The notes beneath the pieces are model-generated. The model saw nothing but the letters and a program-made list of their open reading frames with translations, did not search any database and was not told the DNA's origin. A DNA stretch of 64,000 nt, taken from contig NZ_JAAGPR010000014.1 in assembly GCF_017104965.1 (NCBI RefSeq), positions 122,317 through 186,316 of the forward strand, read 5' to 3'. The number at the start of each line of letters is the position of its first letter. Position 1 is the first letter of the stretch. Below are positions 7,929 through 15,686 of the stretch, piece after piece. The translations under genes and the position numbers were made by a program. This DNA comes from Paraburkholderia sp. Ac-20340 (GTDB lineage Bacteria; Pseudomonadota; Gammaproteobacteria; Burkholderiales; Burkholderiaceae).

Positions 7929-9413
7929 TTATTCGACGCGCTCGCCATGGAGGATCACGTCGAGACCTTCGCGTTCTTCTTCCTCCGTGACGCGCAGGCC
8001 CATGACCATGTCGATCACCTTCAGCAGGATGAAGCTCACCACGCCGCTGTAGATCACGGTCGTCATCACGCCCTTGATCTGCAGGATCACGCTGCCGTCC
8101 GCGCCGCCGATGTCATGCACCGCGAACACGCCGGTCAGGATTGCACCGATGATGCCGCCGATACCATGCACGCCGAATGCGTCGAGCGAGTCGTCGTAGC
8201 CGAACTTGTGCTTGAGCCACGTTGCCGACCAGAAGCAGACCACGCCTGCCACCACGCCGATCACGATCGAACCCATCACGCCCACGAAACCCGAAGCCGG
8301 CGTGATCGCCACCAGACCTGCGACTGCACCCGAAGCGATACCGAGCACCGAAGGCTTGCCCTTGGCGATCCACTCCGCGAACATCCAGCCGAGCGCCGCG
8401 CATGCCGTGGCGACCTGCGTCGTGAGCATCGCGAAGCCGGCACGGCCGTCAGCCGCGACTGCCGAACCTGCGTTGAAGCCGAACCAGCCCACCCACAGCA
8501 TGGCCGCGCCCATCAGCGTGAGGACCAGGTTGTGCGGTGCCATGACTTCGCGGCCATAGCCCACGCGCTTGCCCAGCATCAGGCAGCAGACCAGGCCTGC
8601 AACACCGGCGTTGATGTGCACCACCGTGCCGCCTGCGAAGTCGAGGATGCCTGCGCTTGCCAGCCAGCCGGTCGGTTCCCAGACCATGTGAGCGATCGGC
8701 GAGTAGACGATGATCGACCACAGCGACATGAACACCAGCATCGCCGAGAACTTCATGCGGTCAGCGAATGCGCCGGTGATCAGCGCCGGCGTGATGATCG
8801 CGAACGTCATCTGATAGACGAAGTAGACGCTTTCCGGAATCGTCGAGGCCAGGTGGCTCACCGTCAGCGTGGTCGCCTTGTCGCCCTTGATGTAGTTCAT
8901 GCCTTCAAGGAAGACGCGCGAGAAGCCGCCGATGAACGGGCCGCCCGGCGTGAACGCGAGGCTGTAACCGATCACCGTCCAGATCACCGTGACGACGCAG
9001 GTGATGGCGAAGCTTTGCATCAGCGTCGAGAGCACGTTCTTCTTGCGGACCATGCCGCCGTAGAAGAGCGCGAGGCCCGGGATCGTCATGAACAGGACGA
9101 GCGCGGTGGAAGTCAGCATCCACGCGGTATCGCCCGAGTTGATCTTCGACGAATCGACCGAGAACGGCGCGGTCGGTGCGGCCGGCGCTGCTGCTGCAGC
9201 GGCGGCGGCCGATGCGTCAGCCGGTGCGCTGGCTGCTGCGGCCGGCGCCGAAGCGGCGGCGGCGGAAGCCGTAGCGGCTGCCGATGCGTCAGCGGTCGTG
9301 GCTGCGGGTGCGGATGCCGCGGCGGGAGCGGACGCATCGTCCGCCAGCGCGGCGCCGATGCCGCCAGCCAGCAGCGAGCCGGCCATCAGCAAGGACATGA
9401 TTAGTTTGCGCAT
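7929..9413 (-). CDS. amtB: Ammonium transporter with Ala-rich N-terminal region
   Basis: Inner-membrane ammonium channel of the Amt/Rh family, 494 aa. An N-terminal signal peptide is followed by about 50 residues of nearly pure Ala/Pro/Ser/Asp, and then the Amt core. The core shows the usual helices: ALVLFMTIPGLALFYGG, GGTVVHINAGVAGLV with the pore His, and FGVHGIGGIIGAILTG with the second pore His. The C-terminus (EEEEREGLDVILHGE) is the GlnK-interacting tail. glnK lies 54 bp upstream in the same unit, driven by a sigma-54 promoter. Only the Ala-rich periplasmic extension is unusual. Confidence 0.96.
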   Translation of the reverse strand: MRKLIMSLLMAGSLLAGGIGAALADDASAPAAASAPAATTADASAAATASAAAASAPAAAASAPADASAAAAAAAAPAAPTAPFSVDSSKINSGDTAWMLTSTALVLFMTIPGLALFYGGMVRKKNVLSTLMQSFAITCVVTVIWTVIGYSLAFTPGGPFIGGFSRVFLEGMNYIKGDKATTLTVSHLASTIPESVYFVYQMTFAIITPALITGAFADRMKFSAMLVFMSLWSIIVYSPIAHMVWEPTGWLASAGILDFAGGTVVHINAGVAGLVCCLMLGKRVGYGREVMAPHNLVLTLMGAAMLWVGWFGFNAGSAVAADGRAGFAMLTTQVATACAALGWMFAEWIAKGKPSVLGIASGAVAGLVAITPASGFVGVMGSIVIGVVAGVVCFWSATWLKHKFGYDDSLDAFGVHGIGGIIGAILTGVFAVHDIGGADGSVILQIKGVMTTVIYSGVVSFILLKVIDMVMGLRVTEEEEREGLDVILHGERVE

Positions 9414-9467
9414 CTCGGGTTCCTCTTGTCTCTTCTATCTGGTCTCTAACGCTCGTTGAAGCGTTGG

Positions 9468-9806
<339 letters not shown>

Positions 9807-9883
9807 GTAGTCCTCGCTGTGGTTGCTTTCATCCCGTATTCACTTCTGCAACGGGCGCCTGCGGTGCGGGTCTCGCCCCGCTG

Positions 9884-9915
9884 GCGCACCGCGAGCCAGC
9901 CGTTTTTCGGTGCGC
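9884..9915. promoter_or_regulatory. Inverted repeat in the glnK leader
   Basis: GCGCACCG (9884-9891) and CGGTGCGC (9908-9915) are perfect inverted repeats 16 nt apart, at the expected start of the glnK transcript. They could form a 5' hairpin or be spaced halves of an NtrC-like site. Confidence 0.4.
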
Positions 9916-9927
9916 GGGGGGTTATTA

Positions 9928-9942
9928 GCAACACCCGTGCCA
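9928..9942 (-). promoter_or_regulatory. Sigma-54 promoter of glnK-amtB
   Basis: On the minus strand this reads TGGCAC, five bases, TTGC: a perfect -24/-12 match. Transcription should begin near 9916, about 110 bases upstream of the glnK start. Sigma-54/NtrC control of glnK-amtB is well known in proteobacteria. Confidence 0.9.
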
Positions 9943-10388
9943 ATTCGATCGAAGGCGTTTCTTTGTCGCGTTCGCGGCCTGGCTGCGACGAAGTTCGATG
10001 CACGAAGCGGCCATCCCGTGGACAATGCCGTTCCGCACGCCGAAGTCCGCGCCGCGCGGGCCGCGGCGCGCTCGCACACGGGCCTGGCCGAACGGCCAGC
10101 GCTGGCCTCGAGCGGTGGCGGCGCCAGGCGAGAGTTGCTAGAGTGTCCTCAAGGATTCAGGCGCGGCACGATCGCCTCAGATGCACGCGGATAAGCGTGA
10201 GAACGAAGCGCGGCGGGCCGCGAAGCGCTCATGGAAGGCGCGCCGCGTGTGCACATTCCAGGCACGCGGTTCGCGAACGAATTCCGCACACCAGACGCGC
10301 ACCAGATGCGCACACGGGCATCGCGGGCTTCGCGGGTCTCGCACCAAGATCGATCACGATCGGCAGCGAGGCACAGTCGAAACGAAAT
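9943..10388. other. Upstream region of glnK and ubiK, no recognised gene
   Basis: Part of a 616-bp divergent gap (9807-10422). Open frames here are GC-driven and lack Shine-Dalgarno or family features. Enhancer sites for the glnK sigma-54 promoter and the ubiK promoter are expected in it. Only the site at 10389 was recognised with any confidence. Confidence 0.45.
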
Positions 10389-10407
10389 CTGCACATTTTT
10401 TGTGCAG
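10389..10407. promoter_or_regulatory. NtrC-box-like palindrome upstream of ubiK
   Basis: CTGCAC-ATTTTTT-GTGCAG is a perfect inverted repeat that fits the NtrC pattern GCAC-N7-GTGC. It lies about 450 bp upstream of the glnK sigma-54 promoter and only 16 bp upstream of the ubiK start. It could be a remote enhancer for glnK or an unrelated ubiK operator. Confidence 0.4.
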
Positions 10408-10422
10408 CGAAGGGGAAACCGA

Positions 10423-10692
10423 ATGAAACAACCGAACGACGTATTCAACGATCTGCAGTCGAAGGTCAGCGAACTTCTCAAGAACTCGCCCGCGCGCGAT
10501 GTCGAGCGCAATGTGCGCGCGATGCTCTCGCAAGGCTTTTCGAAGCTTGAACTGGTCACGCGCGAGGAATTCGACGCGCAGACGCAGGTGCTGGTGCGTA
10601 CGCGTCAGCGTCTGGAAGAGCTTGAGCGCCGCGTGGCCGAACTCGAACAGAAGCTGCCCGTTGCCGCCGCCTCAACTGGCCAGTCGTCCTGA
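10423..10692 (+). CDS. ubiK: Ubiquinone biosynthesis accessory factor UbiK (BMFP family)
   Basis: 89-aa coiled-coil protein of the YqiC/BMFP family, which assists the Ubi complex in aerobic ubiquinone synthesis and binds membranes. The N-terminal half (NDLQSKVSELLKNSP, then ERNVRAMLSQGFSKLELVTREEFD) is typical. The C-terminal half is a heptad-rich coiled coil (LEELERRVAELEQKL). ATG at 10423 is preceded by AGGGG. It stands alone between glnK and comM. Confidence 0.88.
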   Translation: MKQPNDVFNDLQSKVSELLKNSPARDVERNVRAMLSQGFSKLELVTREEFDAQTQVLVRTRQRLEELERRVAELEQKLPVAAASTGQSS

Positions 10693-10842
10693 TCAATTCT
10701 CTCTTCATCAAGGCAAGCGAGCCGTAACGGTTTAGCAATGGAACCGTAAAGGGGCACGCGCTTCACCAGCCTGGCGCATGCAGTTAAACGGCGTGAACCG
10801 CAAATCACGCCGCAACGCATGCGCTGCCTTTCGGAGATTTCC

Positions 10843-12381
10843 ATGTCGCTTGCCGTGGTGAAAAGCCGCGCGCCGGCTGCTGGCCGCGCGCCCGAAGTGA
10901 CTGTCGAAGTTCACCTCGCCAATGGGTTGCCGTCGTTTTCCATCGTCGGTTTGCCCGATCTGGAAGTCCGCGAGAGCCGCGAGCGTGTGCGCGCCGCGCT
11001 CTCGAACTGCGGCTTCGACTTTCCGGTCCGCAGAATCACCGTCAATCTCGCGCCCGCCGATCTCCCGAAAGAATCGGGGCGTTTCGATCTCCCCATCGCC
11101 TTGGGCATTCTGGCGGCCAGCGGGCAGATTCCTGCGGCTTCGCTCACGTCCACGCGTGAATTCGCGGGCGAACTTTCGCTCACGGGCGCGGTGCGCCCCA
11201 TGCGCGGCGCGTTCGCGATGGCCTGCGGGACAGCGCGCGCGCACGCCGCCAGCGAGACAACGCCCGAGCTTTATCTCCCCGCCGATAACGCCGCCGAAGC
11301 CGCACTCGTGCCCGGCGTGGACGTCTACGCGGTCACCGACCTGCGCGCGCTGTGCGGGCATCTCGCGCGCGCTGAAGACGCGCGCCTCGCGCCCGTGCGC
11401 GCTCCTGCAATCGATACCGCGCTCGCCACGCCAGCGCCCGATATGGCCGATGTGATCGGCCAGCGCGGTGCGCGCCGCGCGCTCGAAGTCGCTGCGGCGG
11501 GCGGTCATCATCTGCTGATGGTCGGGCCGCCCGGCGCGGGCAAGTCGATGCTCGCGGCGCGCCTGCCCGGCCTCCTGCCGCCGATGAGCGACGAAGAAGC
11601 GCTTGCCAGCGCGGCGTTGCTCTCGGCCAGCGCGATCGGGTTTTCACCGCAGCAGTGGCGTCGCCGGCCGTTTCGCGCGCCGCATCATTCGTCGAGCGCG
11701 GCAGCGCTGATCGGCGGGCGCAATCCGCCCCAGCCCGGCGAAATCACGCTCGCGCATCTGGGCGTGCTGTTCCTCGACGAATTGCCGGAATTCGACCGGC
11801 ACGTGCTGGAGACGCTGCGCGAGCCGCTGGAAGCCGGCGCCATCACTATTTCGCGCGCCGCGTGGCAGACGGATTTTCCCGCCGCCTGCCAACTGGTCGC
11901 GGCGATGAATCCGTGCCCGTGCGGCTGGCGCGGCGACCCTTCCGGGCGTTGCCGCTGCACGCCCGAAGGTGCGGCGCGTTATCGGCGCAAACTGTCCGGG
12001 CCGCTGCTCGACCGGATCGATATCCAGATCGAACTGCCCGCGCTGCCGCCTGCCGAACTGGCTTCGCGTGCAGTCACGCCCGGCGAACCGAGCGGCGTGA
12101 TCGCGCGGCGCGTCGCGGCGGCGCGCGAGCGTCAACGGGTCCGCCAGGGCAAAACCAACCGCGAACTGAGCGGCCGCGAAACCGACGAAGTCTGCCGCCC
12201 CGACGCCGCCGGCGAAGCCTTGTTGCGCGAAGCGGGCGAGCGGTTCGGCTGGTCAGCGCGCGCTTACTATCGCGCCCTCAAGGTCGCCCGCACGATCGCC
12301 GATCTCGCGGGCGCCGCCATGCCCGATGCCGCGCATGTCGCCGAAGCGGTGCAGTATCGGCGGGCTTTTAGCGATCAGTAG
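10843..12381 (+). CDS. comM: YifB/ComM family Mg-chelatase-like AAA+ ATPase
   Basis: Hexameric AAA+ protein, about 512 aa. An N-terminal Lon-protease-like domain (MSLAVVKSRA, PSFSIVGLPD) is followed by a Mg-chelatase-type AAA core with Walker A GPPGAGKSM and Walker B GVLFLDELPEF. CPCGWRGD is the conserved Cys motif of the family, and the C-terminal Mg-chelatase domain ends the protein. ComM homologues act as branch-migration helicases during natural transformation. ATG at 10843 has GGAG upstream; the frame begins at 10819. Confidence 0.93.
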   Translation: MSLAVVKSRAPAAGRAPEVTVEVHLANGLPSFSIVGLPDLEVRESRERVRAALSNCGFDFPVRRITVNLAPADLPKESGRFDLPIALGILAASGQIPAASLTSTREFAGELSLTGAVRPMRGAFAMACGTARAHAASETTPELYLPADNAAEAALVPGVDVYAVTDLRALCGHLARAEDARLAPVRAPAIDTALATPAPDMADVIGQRGARRALEVAAAGGHHLLMVGPPGAGKSMLAARLPGLLPPMSDEEALASAALLSASAIGFSPQQWRRRPFRAPHHSSSAAALIGGRNPPQPGEITLAHLGVLFLDELPEFDRHVLETLREPLEAGAITISRAAWQTDFPAACQLVAAMNPCPCGWRGDPSGRCRCTPEGAARYRRKLSGPLLDRIDIQIELPALPPAELASRAVTPGEPSGVIARRVAAARERQRVRQGKTNRELSGRETDEVCRPDAAGEALLREAGERFGWSARAYYRALKVARTIADLAGAAMPDAAHVAEAVQYRRAFSDQ

Positions 12382-12507
12382 TGCGGATCAATCGTCTGAC
12401 AGGAACCGCGGCAAGCTGGCGCACGGGCTGCAAAGCTGCCTTCAAAGCCACGCGACAAACCACCGCCGCGGCCTTGCACCCAATCCTTCAGATGGATCAA
12501 AAAATCG

Positions 12508-12524
12508 AAGTCAAGACTTGACTT
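12508..12524. promoter_or_regulatory. Perfect palindrome AAGTCAAG-A-CTTGACTT
   Basis: Eight-base arms around a single central A in an A/T-rich patch between convergent genes. It resembles a dimeric repressor operator but has no adjacent regulator gene. Confidence 0.4.
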
Positions 12525-12686
12525 ATGCACACTTCGTCGGCTTGGTCTCGTTTCGAGATACGATTCGCATTCCGCCTCGATCCAAAACGCAAGTCATTGA
12601 TTTTTATACGTTTCAAAAAACGACAAGAAGCGGCGAAAACTGACAAACAGCCCACAGCGCGGCCTTTTGCGGGCGACGGCGCCGTT

Positions 12687-12721
12687 TTACCCACAAAGTT
12701 GTCCACAGGACCTGTGGGTAA
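12687..12721. promoter_or_regulatory. Three DnaA-box-like 9-mers
   Basis: TTACCCACA (12687-12695), TTGTCCACA (12699-12707) and TGTGGGTAA (12713-12721, the first motif inverted) lie within 35 bp. Each differs from TTATCCACA by one base. The outer two form a perfect inverted repeat. Confidence 0.5.
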
Positions 12722-12849
12722 CCAGTAAACCTTCAATCAAATCCAGCAGATAGCTCGTAAACCCAGGAGAGGACTTTCACTTCGGCGCGCAAATGGCCAT
12801 GTGAACGGGCGTGCAGATACGTCTACGCTCCGGTCTCCTGAATACGTAC

Positions 12850-13434
12850 TCAGTAGAGCTTGAACGATTGGAAGAACTGATCGACCTGCTCGGCGGCGGG
12901 CTGCTCGCGCCCGACGATCGCCAGTTGATAGGCGTGCGCGCCCTTCGCAACGAAACGCGCGTGGATCGTGCGCGCTTCCTCTTTCGCCCCGGCTTTGCCC
13001 GACAGTTCCATATCGAAGCCCGGCACGCTGCCGCCCGTCGCCAGCGGCACGGCCACAGCGCGGGCCTCGGGCGGCGCGCCGACATTGCGAGCAAGGCCGT
13101 TGCGCAGGAAAGTCAGCGCCTTTTGCTGCGTGGCGGGCTGCGCGTCGGGCAGATCGAGCGTGCCGATCACGAACACCGCCCCGCCGACCTCGGCGGTCTG
13201 CATATGCATGCGCATGGGCGCGCCGTTCACGTCGATGCTGCGCACGTCCGCGCCGGGTTTGGCGGGCATGTCCACGCTGTAGCCGCTCGCGTTGTTCGAG
13301 ATCGTGCGCCAGTCGTAGGTCGGCGAGCAGGCGATCAGCGCGCCAAACACCAGGCAAAACGACAGGCCACAAAACGAAACACACAGCGCGCGGGCCGCAA
13401 CCAGGCGAAAACGGCGAATGACGTCGATGAGCAT
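12850..13434 (-). CDS. Predicted lipoprotein of unknown function
   Basis: About 194 aa. A basic N-terminus and a long hydrophobic segment end in the lipobox LIAC, so it is probably lipidated in the periplasm. The mature part has the look of a small periplasmic beta-rich domain: SGYSVDMPAKPG, GGAVFVIGTLDL and a C-terminal QVDQFFQSFKLY. ATG at 13434 is chosen because the signal peptide begins there; the frame is open to 13482. I cannot assign a specific function. Divergent from a thioredoxin-like gene. Confidence 0.75.
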   Translation of the reverse strand: MLIDVIRRFRLVAARALCVSFCGLSFCLVFGALIACSPTYDWRTISNNASGYSVDMPAKPGADVRSIDVNGAPMRMHMQTAEVGGAVFVIGTLDLPDAQPATQQKALTFLRNGLARNVGAPPEARAVAVPLATGGSVPGFDMELSGKAGAKEEARTIHARFVAKGAHAYQLAIVGREQPAAEQVDQFFQSFKLY

Positions 13435-13640
13435 GTGAGCGCAAATGGGGCGAGATGGCGGACGCCGAACATTATCCTGCACCGGCGAGCACGCGTGCCG
13501 CCGCAGCCGCTATGCCGGGAAATTCGGCGCTACAATGTTCGCCCGAGCCATTGCGAGATAGACTGGCTCCGCCAGATCCGCATCCGATCGGCACCATTGC
13601 GCACCGATTTGCGCTCTTTCCAGCGCCCGAGGCTTCACCC

Positions 13641-14171
13641 ATGACCGCATCCCCGACTCCTGCCAAGGCCCGTTCCGGCGCACTCCGCAACATCGCTGCG
13701 GCGATCGTTGTCGTCGCCATCGCCGTGGCCGGCTACTTCGCTTTCTTCGGCAGCCAGCAGCGCGTGCCCGACGCCACCTTCACGCTGCTTTCGGGCCAGA
13801 AGGTGTCGACGGCCGACCTCAAGGGCAAGGTCTATCTGATCAACTTCTGGGCGACGAGCTGCGCAACCTGCATGCAGGAAATGCCGCAGATGGTCCAGAC
13901 CTATAACCGCTTCAAGGGCGAAGGCCTCGAATTCGTCGCCGTGGCGATGAACTACGACGCGCCGATGTACGTCGCCAACTACGCGCAAACGCGCCAGTTG
14001 CCGTTCAAGGTGGCGATGGACGACGGTTCGGCGGCGAAGCAGTTCGGCAACGTGCAACTCACGCCGACGACCTTCGTGGTCGACCGCAACGGCAAGATCC
14101 TCAAGCGCTACGTGGGCGAGCCGCAATTCGCGGAACTCGACCAACTGCTGCAGAAGGCGCTGGCGACCTGA
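13641..14171 (+). CDS. TlpA/ResA-like membrane-anchored thioredoxin
   Basis: 176 aa. A single N-terminal membrane anchor (IAAAIVVVAIAVAGYFAFF) is followed by a TlpA-type thioredoxin domain facing the periplasm. The redox pair is in WATSCATCMQEMP and the cis-Pro is in QLTPTTFVV. Such proteins reduce periplasmic disulfides, often for cytochrome c maturation or copper-site assembly; no such gene is adjacent, so the partner is unknown. ATG at 13641 is placed just before the anchor. Confidence 0.88.
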   Translation: MTASPTPAKARSGALRNIAAAIVVVAIAVAGYFAFFGSQQRVPDATFTLLSGQKVSTADLKGKVYLINFWATSCATCMQEMPQMVQTYNRFKGEGLEFVAVAMNYDAPMYVANYAQTRQLPFKVAMDDGSAAKQFGNVQLTPTTFVVDRNGKILKRYVGEPQFAELDQLLQKALAT

Positions 14172-14203
14172 TACGCCGCGCGCTGCGCAAACCGGCACAC
14201 GTG

Positions 14204-14231
14204 AAAACGGCAGCGAATTCGCTGCCGTTTT
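14204..14231. terminator. Bidirectional terminator between the thioredoxin gene and dctD
   Basis: A perfect 28-bp palindrome with its centre at GAATTC has A4 at the left and T4 at the right. It serves both convergent genes. Confidence 0.85.
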
Positions 14232-14243
14232 GCTTTTGCGCGC

Positions 14244-15605
14244 TCAACCGCGCGTGTCGCTCTCCTGGCGCGCCACCAGCCCATAGCGGCGAATCTTCTC
14301 GTAGAGCGTGGCCTTGGCCATCTGCAGGCGCTCGGCGGCCTGAGCGACCGCGCCATGCGTCTGCTGCAACGCATCGGCGATCAAGGCGCGCTCGTACTGC
14401 TCGACACGCTCCTTGAGCGGCAAGGCCTCGTCGGCGCCTGCGGACGACGGCGGCGCGACATCGTCGGGAATCCCAAGCACATGGCGATCCGCCGCATTGC
14501 GCAGTTCGCGCACATTGCCCGGCCAGTCGCGCTGGGCAAGGCGCATGCGGTCGCGCTCGGTCAGCAGCGGCGCGGGCCGTTGATATCGCACGGCCGCATC
14601 CAGCAGAAAATGCTCGAACAGCGGCACGATGTCCTCGCGACGCTCGGCGAGCGGCGGCAGCGCAATCGTCACCACGTTCAGCCGATACAGCAGGTCGCGC
14701 CGGAACGTGCCCGCCGCGACGTGCTCGTTCATGTCGCCCTTGGCCGCCGCGACCACGCGCAGATCGACTCGCACCGGCTGGTTCGAGCCCAGCCGCTCCA
14801 GCACGCCGTCCTGCAGCACGCGCAGCAGCTTCACCTGAAGCGCAAGCGGCATGCTCTCGATTTCGTCGAGGAAGAGCGTGCCGCCCGCCGCATGTTCGAG
14901 CTTGCCGATCCGCCGTTTGGCCGCGCCCGTGAACGCGCCCGGCTCGTAGCCGAACATCTCCGATTCGAACATCGGCTCGGGCAGCGCACCGCAGTTCACG
15001 GCGACGAACGGCTTGTCGTGGCGCGGCGAAAGCTCGTGCAGACTGCGCGCGATCAGTTCCTTGCCCGCGCCGGTGTCGCCGTTGATCAGCACGGAGGCAT
15101 CGGTGGGCGCGACGTTCGCGATCAGCCGGCGCACCTGCTCGATCGCCACGCTCTTGCCGATGATGCGCGGCGCGAGCGTGTTCTGCCCCGCCAGTTCGCG
15201 GCGCAGCGCGAGGTTTTCGAGCATCAGCGTGCGGCGCTCCAGCGCGCGGCGCACGGTTTCGATCAGGCGTTCCGAGGCGAACGGCTTTTCGATGAAGTCA
15301 TACGCGCCGTCGCGCATCGCCTGCACGGCCATCGAGATATCGCCGTGGCCGGTGACGAGAATCACGGGCACATCGGGCGCGCGCTCGTGGCACTGCGCGA
15401 GCAGATCGAGCCCGCTCATGCCGGGCAGGCGGATATCGCTGACCACGACGCCCGCGAACTCCGCATCGACGAGCGGCAGCGCGGCTTCGGCGTTCGCGTA
15501 GCCGGTGGCATCGAAACCCGCGAGTTGCAGGCTCTGCACACCGGCGCGGCGCACCAGTTCTTCGTCCTCGATATAGAGCACCCGGCCGGGCGTTGAGCTG
15601 ACCAT
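14244..15605 (-). CDS. dctD: Sigma-54-dependent response regulator, DctD family
   Basis: 453 aa with three domains. The receiver has the phospho-acceptor Asp57 in VVSDIRLPG. The AAA+ activator domain has Walker A GDTGAGKE and the GAFTGA sigma-54 contact loop. The C-terminal domain is a Fis-type helix-turn-helix (GAVAQAAERLQMAKATLYEKIRRYG). It lies just downstream of a DctB-type kinase and near dctA, which has a sigma-54 site. That supports C4-dicarboxylate control. Confidence 0.93.
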   Translation of the reverse strand: MVSSTPGRVLYIEDEELVRRAGVQSLQLAGFDATGYANAEAALPLVDAEFAGVVVSDIRLPGMSGLDLLAQCHERAPDVPVILVTGHGDISMAVQAMRDGAYDFIEKPFASERLIETVRRALERRTLMLENLALRRELAGQNTLAPRIIGKSVAIEQVRRLIANVAPTDASVLINGDTGAGKELIARSLHELSPRHDKPFVAVNCGALPEPMFESEMFGYEPGAFTGAAKRRIGKLEHAAGGTLFLDEIESMPLALQVKLLRVLQDGVLERLGSNQPVRVDLRVVAAAKGDMNEHVAAGTFRRDLLYRLNVVTIALPPLAERREDIVPLFEHFLLDAAVRYQRPAPLLTERDRMRLAQRDWPGNVRELRNAADRHVLGIPDDVAPPSSAGADEALPLKERVEQYERALIADALQQTHGAVAQAAERLQMAKATLYEKIRRYGLVARQESDTRG

Positions 15606-15686
15606 GTTCGTTCGTGTTCCTTGTATCCAATGCGGCGCGCGATTGTGCCAGGCTTGCGCGTGGCGTGCATCTGCTTTGTGCCGACT

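Larger units (their letters stand above)
12382..12849. other. Convergent intergenic region, A/T-rich for this genome
   Basis: This 468-bp gap separates the ends of comM (+) and a lipoprotein gene (-), so no promoter is required. The part from about 12490 to 12650 is clearly richer in A/T than its surroundings. It contains a perfect palindrome (12508-12524) and three DnaA-box-like 9-mers (12687-12721). The frames seen here lack coding signals. Confidence 0.5.
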
